Positions 9,773 through 22,900 of a stretch of 64,000 nucleotides of DNA are shown piece after piece (positions within the stretch are counted from its first letter, which is position 1; the number at the start of each line of letters is the position of its first letter). The stretch covers positions 154,820,431-154,884,430 of the forward strand of contig OY740767.1 in NCBI GenBank assembly GCA_963513935.1, written 5' to 3'. The position numbers were made by a program, and so were the translations under genes. This DNA is from Aphrophora alni (taxonomy: Eukaryota; Arthropoda; Insecta; Hemiptera; Aphrophoridae). The notes under the pieces were generated by a model that was given only the letters and a program-made list of their open reading frames with translations, searched no databases and had not been told where the DNA came from.

Positions 9773-12700
9773 TATGTAAATGACTCACTTTAGTTTCACA
9801 TTCACTCGTCTCAGTTACTCGGGGCACAAAGTTTTAACTATGTAAATGAGATTTCACTCATGTCAGTTACTCGGGCCACAAAATTTTAACTATGTAAATG
9901 TGACTTCACTCATGTCAGTTACTCAGGCCACAAAAGTTTTAACTATGTAAATGAGACTTCACTCATGTCAGTTACTCAGGCCACAAAAGTTTTAACTATG
10001 TAAATGAGACTTCACTCATGTCAGTTACTCAGGCCACAAAAGTTTTAACTATGTAAATGAGACTTCACTCATGTCAGTTACTCAGGCCACAAAAGTTTTA
10101 ACTATGTAAATGAGACTTCACTCATGTCAGTTACTCGGGCCACAAAGTTTTAACTATGTAAATGAGATTTCACTCATTTCAGTTACTCGGGCCACAAAAG
10201 TTTTAACTATGTCAATGTGACTTCACTCATGTCAGTTACTCAGGCCACAAAAGTTTTAACTATGTAAATGTGACTTCACTCATGTCAGTTACTCAGGCCA
10301 CAAAAGTTTAACTATGTAAATGTGACTTCAGTCATATCAGTTACTCAGGCCACACAAGTTTAACTATGTGAATGAGACTTCACTCATGTCAGTTACTCAG
10401 GCCACAAAAGTTTTAACTATGTAAATGAGACTTCACTCATGTCAGTTACTCAGGCCACAAAGTTTAACTATGTAAATGAGACTTCACTCATGTCAGTTAC
10501 TCAGGCCACAAAAGTTTAACTATGTGAATGAGACTTCACTCATGTCAGTTACTCGGGCCACAAAGTTTTAACTATGTCAATGTGACTTCAGTCATATCAG
10601 TTACTCAGGCCACAAAAGTTTAACTATGTGAATGAGACTTCACTCATGTCAGTTACTCAGGCCACAAAAGTTTTAACTATGTAAATGTGACTTCAGTCAT
10701 ATCAGTTACTCAGGCCACAAAAGTTTAACTATGTGAATGAGACTTCACTCATGTCAGTTACTCAGGCCACAAAGTTTAACTATGTAAATGAGACTTCACT
10801 CATGTCAGTTACTCAGGCCACAAAAGTTTTAATTATGTAATGAGATTTCACTTATGTCAGTTACTCAGGCCACAAATTTTAACTATGTAAATGTGATTTC
10901 ACTCATGTCAGTTACTCGGGCCACAAAGTTTTAACTATGTCAATGTGACTTCAGTCATATCAGTTACTCAGGCCACAAAAGTTTAACTATGTGAATGAGA
11001 CTTCACTCATGTCAGTTACTCAGGCCACAAAAGTTTTAACTATGTAAATGTGACTTCACTCATGTCAGTTACTCGGGCCACAAAGTTTTAACTATGTGAA
11101 TGAGACTTCACTCATGTCAGTTACTCAGGCCACAAAAGTTTTAACTATGTAAATGTGACTTCACTCATGTCAGTTACTCGGGCCACAAAGTTTTAACTAT
11201 GTAAATGAGACTTCACTCATGTCAGTTACTCGGGCCACAAAGTTTTAACTATGTAAATGAGATTTCACTCATGTCAGTTACTCAGGCCACAAAAGTTTAA
11301 CTATGTAAATGAGACTTCACTCATGTCAGTTACTCGTGCCACAAAGTTTTAACTATGTATATGTGACTTCAGTCCTATCAGTTACTCGGGCCACAAAATT
11401 TTAATTATGTAAATGAGATTTCACTCATGTCAGTTACTCGGGCCACAAATTTTAACTATGTAAATGTGATTTCACTCATGTCAGTTACTCGGGCCACAAA
11501 GTTTTAACTATGTCAATGTGACTTCAGTCATATCAGTTACTCAGGCCACAAAAGTTTAACTATGTGAATGAGACTTCACTCATGTCAGTTACTCAGGCCA
11601 CAAAAGTTTTAACTATGTAAATGTGACTTCAGTCATATCAGTTACTCAGGCCACAAAAGTTTAACTATGTGAATGAGACTTCACTCATGTCAGTTACTCA
11701 GGCCACAAAAGTTTTAACTATGTAAATGAGACTTCACTCATGTCAGTTACTCAGGCCACAAAAGTTTTAACTATGTAAATGTGACTTCACTCATGTCAGT
11801 TACTCAGGCCGCAAAAGTTTTAACTATGTCAATGTGACTTCACTCATGTCAGTTACTCGGGCCACAAAGTTTTAACTATGTCAATGTGACTTCAGTCATA
11901 TCAGTTACTCAGGCCACAAAAGTTTAACTACGGTATGTGAATGAGACTTCACTCATGTCAGTTACTCAGGCCACAAAAGTTTTAACTATGTAAATGTGAT
12001 TTCACTCATGTCAGTTACTCGGGCCACAAAGTTTTAACTATGTCAATGTGACTTCACTCATGTCAGTTACTCGGGCCACAAAGTTTTAACTATGTCAATG
12101 TGACTTCACTCATGTCAGTTACTCGGGCCACAAAGTTTTAACTATGTCAATGTGACTTCAGTCATATCAGTTACTCAGGCCACAAAAGTTTAACTACGGT
12201 ATGTGAATGAGACTTCACTCATGTCAGTTACTCAGGCCACAAAAGTTTTAACTATGTAAATGTGATTTCACTCATGTCAGTTACTCGGGCCACAAAGTTT
12301 TAACTATGTCAATGTGACTTCAGTCATATCAGTTACTCAGGCCACAAAAGTTTAACTATGTGAATGAGACTTCACTCATGTCAGTTACTCAGGCCACAAA
12401 AGTTTTAACTATGTAAATGTGACTTCACTCATGTCAGTTACTCAGGCCACAAAAGTTTAACTATGTGAATGAGACTTCACTCATGTCAGTTACTCAGGCC
12501 ACAAAAGTTTTAACTATGTAAATGTGACTTCACTCATGTCAGTTACTCAGGCCACAAAAGTTTTAACTATGTAAATGAGACTTCACTCATGTCAGTTACT
12601 CAGGCCACAAAAGTTTAACTATGTGAATGAGACTTCACTCATGTCAGTTACTCAGGCCACAAAAGTTTTAACTATGTAAATGAGACTTCACTCATGTCAG

Positions 12701-12808
12701 TTACTCAGGCCACAAAAGTTTTAACTATGTAAATGTGACTTCACTCATGTCAGTTACTCAGGCCACAAAAGTTTTAACTATGTAAATGAGACTTCACTCA
12801 TGTCAGTT
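9773..12808 (+). repeat. minisatellite, about 57 copies of a 53-bp unit
   Basis: The consensus unit contains GTTACTCAGGCCACAAAAG, then TTTAACTATGTAAATGAG, then ACTTCACTCATGTCA. Variant types alternate: CACTCATGTCA versus CAGTCATATCA, CAGGCC versus CGGGCC, GTAAATG versus GTGAATG versus GTCAATG. The pair 'CAGTCATATCA...' followed by 'GTGAATGAG' recurs many times, so there is a higher-order pattern. No long open frame crosses it. It ends sharply at 12808 in unrelated sequence. Confidence 0.95.
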
Positions 12809-13091
12809 CAAGAATAACTGAAGATTCACGAATAAATGTTGAGTATGATCTTGATTTCAAAATATTCGCAAACCCGTCTGCTAGCACCTAATTGAAGAAT
12901 CATGCGCAAGACCCTAAAAATGATAGTAATGAGTTAAAAAAAAGTATTTTTACAAAGTAGAAATTTACTCAGTTAACTGTACCTTTGTCAAGAGGATCCG
13001 GGGCTATAGGATTGTGTGGTAGTTGAAATATAAGGAGGTAAACCTCAAAATATAAGAAGTAAAAGCTTTTTATTGAAAATATTCTAACTAT
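12809..13091. other. spacer after minisatellite; possible Helitron 3' part
   Basis: AT-rich and downstream (minus strand) of the helicase fragment. If a Helitron 3' end survives it should be here, but no clear hairpin followed by CTRR was found. Confidence 0.3.
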
Positions 13092-13397
13092 TTATAATAC
13101 TTGTTTATATACAACATTTTTCATTTTATTATCTGGGGTGTATATATACAATTTTTTCGGATTTCCTACTTGAGAGCAAGCTACGTATAATTGACCGTGA
13201 GAAAAGCAGGAATCTTTGAGATTTATGCCGCAATACTTTAAAGTTTGTCTCTGCGATTTGTTAATAGTAAAACAATAGGCTAGTTTGATTGGAAATTGCA
13301 GTCTCTTTAATTGGAATGGTAATTCAGTCGATATCAGTGTTATTCTGGGGATAAATACTGTATTTCCCTTGTATTGTTCGGCCCTTTTATCTTCCAA
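13092..13397 (-). pseudogene. Helitron helicase (Pif1-like) C-terminal fragment
   Basis: A 101-codon minus-strand frame ending in a stop. It contains VFIPRITLIST, LPFQLKRLQFPIKLAY and FTINKSQRQTL, then FSHGQLYVACSQV. This is the closing part of Pif1-type helicases of Helitron rolling-circle transposons (family form: 'IPRI.L.P...PF...R.QFP...AF..TINKSQGQTL', '..GQLYVA.SR'). INKSQRQTL has Arg where the family has Gly. The Rep/HUH domain and helicase motifs I to IV are absent, so this is a truncated dead copy. It lies 280 bp from a large minisatellite. Confidence 0.8.
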
Positions 13398-16045
13398 TGG
13401 ACGCCCTTAGAGACAAAACAGAAACGTTTTTCACGGATGGGCAATAGAGGACTATCACACCATATACTCCCTTTGATTGTACCGGGATTCGTTTTTGAGT
13501 TTTACCGGCACGCACATTCTAGACTTCCTTTTATTATATATATTGACATTGATTATAATGTTTGTGGTCGTTATGGGGCTTACGACAATGACGATGGACG
13601 GCCGAGAAGTCAAAAATCACCGAAAAAGACGTAAATTTCAGACAAAACACAAAAGTCGAATTTTTAATGATTACCAAAGTCACACTAATATTACCCATGT
13701 TAACTTTTAATATATTAACGATTACCTCATTTTTTCGTTTGTCATTGAGTTTCCTTGTGGTTAGGTTTGTGGTTGGTGTTATGTCCTAAAATATTGTATT
13801 GTTTCACTGTTGACTAATCTGGTTAAATAACGTTGTGGCGGGGGGGAAAAAATTGCACAAACTTTCTCACGCAATTTCACTAAAAAAGAGTTACTAGTTT
13901 GCAATGTGCAGATGTTCTGGCTTTCGTTTTGTCTTAACGATGCTTTCTCTCAGTCGACACCGACTAATTAAAAAATAATAAGAGATCACAAAATAATATC
14001 CTAATAGCGCCAGGGATAAAAAAAAACAAAATATAGGGAAAATTTATACTTTATAAACCTGTTTTCATTTTATTTTTACAATCATCTCTTCTACGTTTGT
14101 AGTATTATTTATTATAATAAAAAATGTATTATTTATTTGGTTTTAATTTTGTACTTTTATGCTAGACTTTTTGTAATTAATGCGCTGAAAATATATAATT
14201 TTATTATTAAAACAATACACACATTTTTCTAAAATTAATCACAAAAGGTGAATAAAATTAAAAACCCGATAGAAATGGATTTTTTTAAAGCCTGAAATTG
14301 AATGAAATCAGTTGTAAATAAAATTATATTTATTTCACTTTATGTTCATAAATTATTTGTTGATAACATTTGCATTGCAACTGTAAATCAGATGTGGCGC
14401 CGAGTCTTGAAACAGTTTAGCTGTAAAGTTATTTACGATAATAATGAACTAATTTGTGAAATAGCTTCAGCTTTAGAGATCTAACTTTAATGTAGAACGT
14501 AAATCCAAGGGGAGGACAAACCAACCAAGTAGGTTATATGAAGATGGAAAGAATCTAAGGATATTGATACTACCGATCTGTGTAAAGGACGTTTTTCAAA
14601 TCCAACTTGCATCGCTCTAAGGGTTTAACTGACGCTGACGGTATCAGTAGCTGCTGGCTGGAGAGAGGAGCTCTTCTAAGCTTAGGGTCATATTATACGG
14701 GCAGAAAAAACATGACCGAAACATCAGGTTAATCCCCGCCGAATTTTCGTAGACTATACGAGCATAATATTTCGGCCTGAATTCTGCGCCGAATTTCGGG
14801 GTGCGTAACTATACGAGCGTTTTTTTGGACCGACGAAATGCTTGTTGTGACATTATAACCTATTTTTATAGTTTATTCCGTACTAAAATGGAAAACATAC
14901 CTCCGGTCGTCCATAACACAAGAAAGACTAGTGGAACTAGGAAGTATATCAATGAACGGGAAATACCATATCGATATTAATTTTCGAAGCTTAAAGTTTG
15001 AAAAAAAGAAAATGTATTCCTTAGTCTGTTGTAGTTCTAGTACTAGGCTAGTTTTTACTTATTTACATTTTAATATTGACATACATGCAATATACTTATT
15101 TATAATTTATTGTTAATACATAATAGATATTAAGTATTGATTTTGCTTTATATTTTTAATTTTGAAAGTATATGGTTGTGATAAAAAAGTGTATACATAA
15201 TATGTTGAAAGTCAAAAGCCTCAGTATAAATTTGAATTATGGTAACATTAAAAGTATAAATAAATGTCAAACATTGTAGGGGAAGGGGTGCACCTTCCAA
15301 CCCCAACTAGAAGCTGATATATTGTAATGCGCTCCCGAAATATAATCTACGTAACAAATTTGATTAAAATTAGTCAAGGTTTGGGTTGTGACGTCATTAT
15401 TGGACCTCAAAACGGATGTGTCTGAAATATAAAACATCGACATTCCTAACAAATCACATGTATAATATATACATCAGGTGTATTTGGAAAAGTATAAGAA
15501 ATGAAAAGGTCGAAACCAACAATAAGAATGACGATGATATCTATTAATAAATTGACGTTTAATAAAATAGATACGAGGACATTATGTATTGTGCAGTCTA
15601 ATGTTACTTGCACTTGCAATTAGTCTAGGAGTCATGTTGGGGGTCACTGGGACCTATTTACTTCTAGTGTCATACCTACTGCCAACTCATCATTACAGCG
15701 TATGATCAACTTAATTAAAATACGCAACAAACAACTTATAAGCAGATAGTATAGTGTATTCAGTCCGTCAGTTGCACAAAATAAACTTGAGTCAAGAAAT
15801 AAAAAAAATCTGAGGGTTAGACATGTATTTGTTTTAAAAATAAACCATGATTTTAAATTTAATCGTTATTAATTAACCTTAAAAAATGTAAAAGTATCCT
15901 GTAAAAAAAAAAAAATGAAATTAAGAAGTGTAAAATGTGTTAAAAACTTAAAGATGAATATTTTATTCGTAAAAAAACTTGACTTTTACACAATTTACAA
16001 ATAGTGAACATTGTTTTAATAATTTCCCTTAATTTTTTTTTTTTT
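13398..16045. other. intergenic AT-rich stretch
   Basis: No gene found. A less AT-rich patch at 14690 to 14840 repeats the string TATACGRGC three times (near 14695, 14756 and 14812), which looks like subterminal repeats of a DNA transposon. A 30-codon frame starting near 14888 follows it. An inverse of the RF-A end ('ttgcacaaactttctcac') lies near 13853. Homopolymer A/T runs are common. Confidence 0.35.
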
Positions 16046-16196
16046 TTAGTCTTCTATTTCACTTTCTTCTTCCTCAAAATCACTATCTGCAACATCTGTT
16101 CCAGTTGTAAATTCCGAATGATCATGAGGAATGTATACTTTCATCTTTAAAATCTCATCGCATTTTTTAATTGGCAGTTGCCTTGTTGGGCATCTA
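16046..16196 (-). pseudogene. unidentified coding-like fragment with acidic C-terminus
   Basis: Minus strand, an open frame of about 50 codons ends in TAA at 16046 to 16048. Its last 30 residues contain KVYIPHDHSEF and finish with the acidic run DSDFEEEESEIED. A second coding-like stretch in another frame (residues such as NREMKEYVKAYTTL) lies just upstream on the minus strand, near 16200 to 16290. The A-run directly after the stop and the frame change suggest a decayed transposon or retroposed gene. I do not recognise the family. Confidence 0.3.
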
Positions 16197-16647
16197 AGTT
16201 GGTTTGGTGTAAGAACTGGTTCGACAAACTATGCCATTGAGTGTAGTGTAAGCTTTGACATATTCTTTCATTTCTCTGTTATAGTCGAAGTGAAAAAGAT
16301 TACTAATTTGAAAATAGACGTATCTTTTTTTTTCGTTGTGTTTTCTCTCCTGATGTCTTTAGAAATACATGTCCTTTTGTAGTATGTGCGTTGTCAGGTT
16401 TTACAATCCGAATCTTCATGAACGGTAAATACTGGAAGTACTATTCAAGATATGTTGTGTAATCCATGAACAATGTGTGTTTATTGATTGAGAGATGATT
16501 CTAAAATTCCTACCTCTGTGTAACTGTGCCCACAAAGAGAAAACTATCAAACAACTTTCTTGAATCTGTCAAATAGAAGTAAAACCGGGAAAGCGCGTGG
16601 TTTTTGTTTTGTCCGCTACAGTTATCACAAAACCAGAATAATCGATA

Positions 16648-17496
16648 CAGAGTTAATCCATACCACCCGTGGGTAATGTATAGCGACTAAACCAAATGAG
16701 CCTTTGTTTTAACTTAAACCTCGCTATTTCGATCCTAGAGAATTCAATAAAAATGTTTTCAAATCTCAAATTCCCCCAAAAGTGAGGGTGGGGGTCGTTT
16801 TTGGAAACTCAGATTTTTTCGTAGGGTTGAGTATAGTAAAGTCAATAAGAGAGGTACAGTCTAAAAAATCGTCTTTCACACATTATTGTGAAACAGTTAG
16901 AGATAAAGTCAAACTTTAAATACAAAAAGTTTGTTTTTGAAAGACTTTTTCAATGATGTGCTTCACAACGTTATTATTGGGGTTTTTGAATAATAATCTT
17001 TTCTTTTTTTTTTTTCAAAATTGTATGTATTTTTAAAATTCAAAAATTTTTGAGTAAGGACAACACAAGCAAATTTTTGGAAAGGGTATTTTCTCATGAA
17101 TCTAGGATAAAAATTTGGTTTATGTAGGCTATGTTATGTGGTAACAATAAAACTAACTGTAAAACACTACTTTTTTGACGTTTTGGAACACTCTGTACAT
17201 ACGCAGTAAGATAAGTTAAAAAGTTTTTTTTTCATGATCAGTGAGAGAGAGACCTTTAAAATGAGGCATCACTCCTACCTTTACATTTGGAAATTTCCCA
17301 AAAATGACCCCCACCCCCCAATTTTGAGGCATTTTTGAAATTTGAAAACATTTTTACTGTTTGAAAATATTACTGTTTACTGTTTACAAATAGAATTCTT
17401 TAGGTTTGAAAAAAGGGAGGTTTAAGTTTAAACGAAGGCTGTAGCTCATTTGGTTCAGTGGCTATACATTGAGCACGGGTGGTCTGATTCACCCTG
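16648..17496. mobile_element. 849-bp non-autonomous TIR element, mariner-like
   Basis: The left end CAGAGTTAATCCATACCACC and the inverted right end CAGGGTGAATCAGACCACCC pair over about 100 bp or more (both continue CCGTG..AATGTATAGC.ACT.AACCAAATGAG). Each end is bordered by TA (16646 to 16647 and 17497 to 17498), the Tc1/mariner target duplication. Inside, near 17253 to 17320, are AAAATGAGGCATCACTC and a run of C residues, shared with other TIR elements of the window. No transposase reading was found. The interior is AT-rich. Confidence 0.7.
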
Positions 17497-17739
17497 TATA
17501 TGCGATAAAATTTAAATAATTTGTATCGCAATAACACTGAGACAACGGTTTCCCTTCCAGAGATGTCCTTGGAAGATCCGGCCAAACTGAAGGTGAATTG
17601 GGAGGAGGGATGGACAGAGTTGAGCTAAAGCGTGAAAGACGTATCGTCTGGTCAGAAGCTGTTGTGGCAACGCACCGCCAACAGGTCAAGACTAAGTGTC
17701 TGTCTCTATTAAAGACAAGAAAAGCTTAAAGTAAGTCTT

Positions 17740-18640
17740 CCTTGTATAATTTACTATCTCTTTTTAATATTCTTTTATTGATTTCATTTCTATTATTTTA
17801 CTTTACCGTCTTTTATTTGATTTTTGTTTTTTTAGGTTATGAAGTAAATTTTTTAAATTAGTAGATCTCAGCTATTGTTTTTCTTCTTTTTTTATGTATT
17901 GTTCTTCTACACTTGCTAATTTTCCTTTAAATATTCCTTATCTTTTTCATTTCCGATCATATTTATTTATTTCACTTTAGCTATTTCTAATGTTTTTTTA
18001 ATTGGTTTAGTTATTTACTCATTTGTGTTTTTCCATTCTCTTTTAATGACTAATATCTTTTTAATTTTCGATTGAAAATTATCATTTATTTTCATCGAAA
18101 TCTTCCTGCATATTTTTTGAATTAAAAAAAAAAAATTAGGTTATGATGTTTAAGTAAATTTGGTTTACTTTATTTGTTATTATTTTTGTCTTTCTGTTCT
18201 CAATTTTATTCCTTATATTATACTTTTAAACTTACTATTTATTTTTAATATTCATTTATTCGTTTTATTTCTATTGATTTAATTACTTTTTAATTTATAA
18301 GCTATAAATTATTAACCTAGAAAGTGTTATCAATTTACTTTATACTATTGTTTTTATTTTGCTAAGTTTTATCGTTTTATTTTTGCTGATTTTTCTTTTA
18401 AGATTCTTTAACCTTTTTTTATTTCTTATCGTATTTGTTTATCGTCAACTTCAGGTTCCTTTGTTTTTTAGGTTAAGACAATTCAATAAGTTTCAATTTT
18501 AGATTTACTTTATTCATTTTTGTTTTTCTGTTCTCGGTTTTAATGTACTTGTTAACTTATTATTTAATGTTCATTTTTTTTTTCGTTTTTCGATCTTATT
18601 TTCATTGTCATCTTGAGGGTTTTTTGTAATGATTAGTAAA
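17740..18640 (+). repeat. degenerate T-rich tandem repeat, period about 310 to 330 bp
   Basis: Similar phrases recur at about 17830, 18136 and 18465 (TTTTTAGGTTATGAAG, AATTAGGTTATGATG, TTTTTAGGTTAAGAC), each followed by 'taaatttggtttactttat'-like text and 'ttctgttctc..tttta'. About three diverged copies. The strand is very T-rich. Confidence 0.4.
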
Positions 18641-19399
18641 TATGTAATATTTTGAGGAGAAAAAATATACAAAATGTTAATAGGTTATCAAATAAAAGAT
18701 ATAGGGTAAAAATACCTACATCAAATATTTTGAATCTGTGAGAACCATAAACGTGACGGAAACATTTTTTAAGTGATTGGGATTATAATTATTTAAAAAA
18801 TCTAAATCAATTCTCGTTATTATTAATAAGCAATAGTAAGGTAATAATTTTGTTTTTAATGAAACGTATTTTGTTCGTGAATTTTTCTAAATAGAAAATA
18901 GTTAGATAAAATGTGGTTTTAATTGTTTTTTTGTAAACGGACTTCATACCATAAAAATTAAAACATTATTTAGGCTTTCTTTCAAATTCGATTTTTGGTA
19001 TTATTAATTTACAAGCTAATTTATTCCTTCCACTAAAAAAATAAAATGTCATTTTGTATACATTTTTTGAAATGTCAAATATTTTATCCCTATGTTTTAA
19101 TTTAATTGAATCCAGGTATTAAAAAAATATTGGTTTGGGTTTGAAAATATCGATTTCTCAATCTTCATTAGTTTACTGAAATGCGTCTAAACGTAAATTT
19201 CTTTTGGTAAAATAAACTGAGAAGAAAAGTCTATAACATTTTTCACACACCCATCCACAAAACCAAAAATATTTTTTATCTTTTACTGTATACCTTAAAA
19301 TTGTCTACTATGGGCTAATACTTTTAGAGAAAAAAAATAACCTGTTTATTTCTTTATTAAAGGACAAAACATATGGACAAATATTCATATAATTTAAAT

Positions 19400-19850
19400 A
19401 GAACCTGAAAAACTTTGTGCTATAAATTCGTCCCAGGAGAAAATTGTAATCGATTGAAATCTAGTTTTTAAAGACGGCGATCATTTTGGTTTTCCCCCTT
19501 TTAATCCTGAACCGTATATTTAATTTTACTTGCAATTTGGCACTGATTTGGGGCATCATAGTCATATGTCACCAAACTTTGAATGAAAACGGGTAAAGCT
19601 AATGTTGAGAAATTATGTCTTTTATGTTTCATGTTAGGGAAACGGCGACAAATATAATTTGTTTGGGATCTTAGACTTACATTTTATTAAAATCGATTGA
19701 GAAAATAAACATTTCAGTTTTGTTCTACCCCCAAATTTGTGAGTTATGAACAAATGAAAAAAAAAAAAAAAAAAAAAAAAATCACGATATATAGTTTTAA
19801 AATGTACCAAATTCGGCTGCAGGACATGCAACAAACGAATTCCATTATTC
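19400..19850 (-). repeat. RF-A dispersed repeat, inverted partial copy
   Basis: Minus-strand RF-A phrases are visible near 19640 to 19700 ('acggcgac', 'tttgtttgggatctt', 'attaaaatcgatt'), in the reverse order of the copy at 290. A 25-base A run (19757 to 19781) interrupts it. Confidence 0.45.
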
Positions 19851-22330
19851 TAAAAACCACTTTTTTTAGTGTCAGTGGCATTTAAAAAATAATGACATTA
19901 CGTTTTGAACCCATTAGAGAACTTTCTTTACATTACATATATCGCTTGTTATTTCTCAATTATTCAGAGCAGGTTTCCTGAACAGAACTTCTGGCATATC
20001 CTGTATAACCCATTAAATTCACTTTAATCAGAGCCTTAGTTTAACATTTACATTTCCGTCAAGATTACATTGACAGTGAATCGATGTTGCAGGATCATAT
20101 TTCTGGTAAGCTTACTTGTAATTTTGTAGAAAACTCCAATTTATAATTAGTTGTAACCTTTCTCCCCCCCCCCCTTTGGTTTAAAGGCTTAAACCCTCTA
20201 ATACTCAAGATCGGAAGAGAAAACAGAGCTGATAGAGAGGGATCTGTCCCAGCTAGGAGCCCTCAGGACTATCAGAGTTTCTCTGTCTTATTTACAAAAA
20301 CATGATATAATTCGGTACAAATTGAGATTTCGGTAACACATTACGTAGAATGTTTTGACCTCCTGCCGTAACTTGATGTGTGAGAGAAGTGAGATTATCA
20401 CGGCATGGTTGGAGACGCTTCTCAATACAGTAGTTCGCAAAGTCAAATCTGAATATTTTTCACTTAAAATGACGTTAGTTTAAAAATTTGTTAAATATCT
20501 AGAAAACTGTTGATTTTACAAAACATGGAGCTTACTGAGATATGAGTAAAATCAAAAATACTTCAATACACACCTGGTTCTGAATACTGACTAAGACTAA
20601 GAAAATCTCTCGTCTGTTCAATAAAGAATTCTAATAAGAAAGTTTCCCTATATTTCTCTTTTTTGTAACTTACAATAAAAACAAACATATCACCTTAATC
20701 AGCATTAAAATGGTTAATTATTTTGTATCTCGTAAATAATCCGGAAAGGCATTGCTTTAAATATATTCGCTGTCAATATATTTAATGAAACATTGGTGTG
20801 AAAGTATTTGTAGTATACTATAAAACATAGTAAGAGATATAATAAACCTTCTTAAAAATAAGTCTACCCAGCAAACCCAGCCCTATCAGAAATGTAACGC
20901 CAAAAAGTTGGTTTCTTGCACCTTGTAGGGCCTTACCCTACGGGCCTTGAAGCTGTACATATGTGAAGAAGAAGCCTTCTCGACTCTCGTATCTGTAAGC
21001 GGTAGGTCAGTTCTCGAAATTACACTTTAACAATAACTTCATTGTTATTTAGTGTGTTTTAAGTTGAATTAGGGCTACCAAACTACATATATTGGGTGAG
21101 TGAAAAAGACAACACATAGGTGGTGTTTCAACACCTTATTAGGTCTAATATTAACAATTTAACATGTGTTTTACAAATAAATGATACTTTTATATCAGTT
21201 TATCTTTCCGTTTACATCGCCACATAAAGTCCTAATTATATTGATTGCCCATAAACCCCCCCCCCACTAAATAATTCGGGTTTCGGAAGTAAGAAAAAAT
21301 GCAATCTTATGTCCCGTGATTTAATGACCAATTCTTAAAAACCTGTTCTTTCAATTCCGATAAAAAAAAAATTTAATGTAATCTGAAGGTTCATGATTTG
21401 AACCAATCTCCTAATTTGATGTTTCAAAGTAATAGACAAAGTTGAAGGTTTACTTCTGTCTTTAATGTGTACCCACACTGGAAACTAATCATTGTTTCCT
21501 GCAAAGACTCTTCTTCATCATGTGAGTATATGTATTAAAACTCTTTTATAATAAGTTGATGGTAATTAGTATTAGTCTACATCAAAACAAAACAAAAATG
21601 TCAATCATCATAGAAGACGATTTTTTCTGCACAAATGAGGTTTTGCAGGTTCAAGATTTTGTTTCTTATATCCGTTAGACTAATGATAGTAGATAATAAA
21701 TGGAAAAAACACAGATTAAACCTGCGTAATATTGAAATGACTCCACTCTTGAATGTCGAGCTTATTGAGTTTTGAAAACTTTCATATAAAAATCTTGTCT
21801 TTTTTAATGGTACGCTATACCAAAATGAAAATAATTCATAAAATCGTCTGCAATCATACTATTTTCATAAATGTATGTATTAGGCGGGAATTTGTTGACA
21901 AACATCCAAACTATCATTTGGAAATTTATATAAGAAGGAAGGAAAACATTACATCAAAGTGAGGTAGTTGAAAACAAATGTAATGATTTTCTACTTTTTT
22001 TTTTCAGTTTAAACTATCTCGTTATTAAATAGAACAATATTTATTCCTTTTCGTTCCCCTTCAAATTTTATTCCAGAAACATTAGTTTTAAGTTTGTATG
22101 AATACAATCGTTATTCCAATAACGAAGTATAAAACGAGTTTGTTTCCACCGATCCTTGAGAATCTGAAAAGTGATGTTCGACATCCAGTCTCACACAAAT
22201 TGAGATAGGGATAGGTAGGAGACTAAAGTGTTGAAAATGTTTTAAAATATCTAACTGAAGACCATTTTAAACAGTTTTCGTTCTTACCTCAACTTATAAA
22301 ATAAATTAGATATAAATTTTGTAGGTGTAA
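19851..22330. other. intergenic, no gene seen
   Basis: AT-rich. It includes an RF-B fragment at about 20205 to 20290 (inverted: 'gatcggaagagaaaacagagc', then 'ccagctaggagccctcagga') and a less AT-rich patch at 20870 to 21015 with a small dyad (GTAGGGCCTTACCCTACGGGCC, about 20926 to 20947). No open frame over 70 codons resembles a protein family. Confidence 0.4.
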
Positions 22331-22900
22331 ATTCTGCATACAGTGGTACAAGTTAAAAGTGCATGTAAACATAGCGAAGTTATTGTCAAAATGTAATTTC
22401 AGAGCCCATACCTTCTAAAAACAGAAGTAAAGTTACGAGATATGGTAGTGAGATAGATTTCGTCATGTAAGTACAGCTTCCAGTCCAGCTACGAGCGGAG
22501 CGAAATACACAACCCTACACATCTAAGAGACCTACGAAAACCTCTGTAACAATTGTTTTAAATAAACTTACGTTGGTAGAAGTCCAGTACAATTTAACAT
22601 TTAATACAAGACCTCAAAAAAACAAAATTAGGGTGTCCTTGTTTCATGAGACTGGGTAAGTACCATGATACAGCTACCAGGTATCGCGAAGGGTGTGGAG
22701 GTTGTTTAATATGTATAAATCTATTAAAATATCTTTTCAAATCTCATAAAACCTGTCTAAAAACTGTTTAAACAAACCTAACGTTTACTGTCCAAGAACT
22801 CTTTACCGACACAATTAATCATTTCCTACTTGGGCGTTACATTCAGTGTTACGTTGTATGATTGTTGGGTAAGTACCATGATGGCAAACCATCGTTATAC
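22330..22900 (+). repeat. RF-C dispersed repeat, two partial units
   Basis: The phrases 'tgttttaaataaacttacgt' and 'ccagtacaatttaac' (22553 to 22600) reappear in intron 2 of the amidase gene (53655 to 53700). The string 'gggtaagtaccatgat' occurs twice here (near 22652 and 22867). I infer a third dispersed family with an internal duplication. Its class is unknown. Confidence 0.4.

Noticed and set aside
9773..12808. CRISPR-like regular array
   Set aside because: Units are contiguous repeats without unique spacers in a eukaryotic context. It is a minisatellite.
13374..13710. Overlapping plus-strand frames opposite and beyond the Helitron fragment
   Set aside because: They start antisense to the helicase tail, overlap each other in different frames and have no protein-family likeness.
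17400..17500. tRNA-like string 'gtagctcatttggttcagtggc'
   Set aside because: It is part of the terminal inverted repeat of the element at 16648-17496, and its inverse occurs at the other end. No cloverleaf or B box follows.
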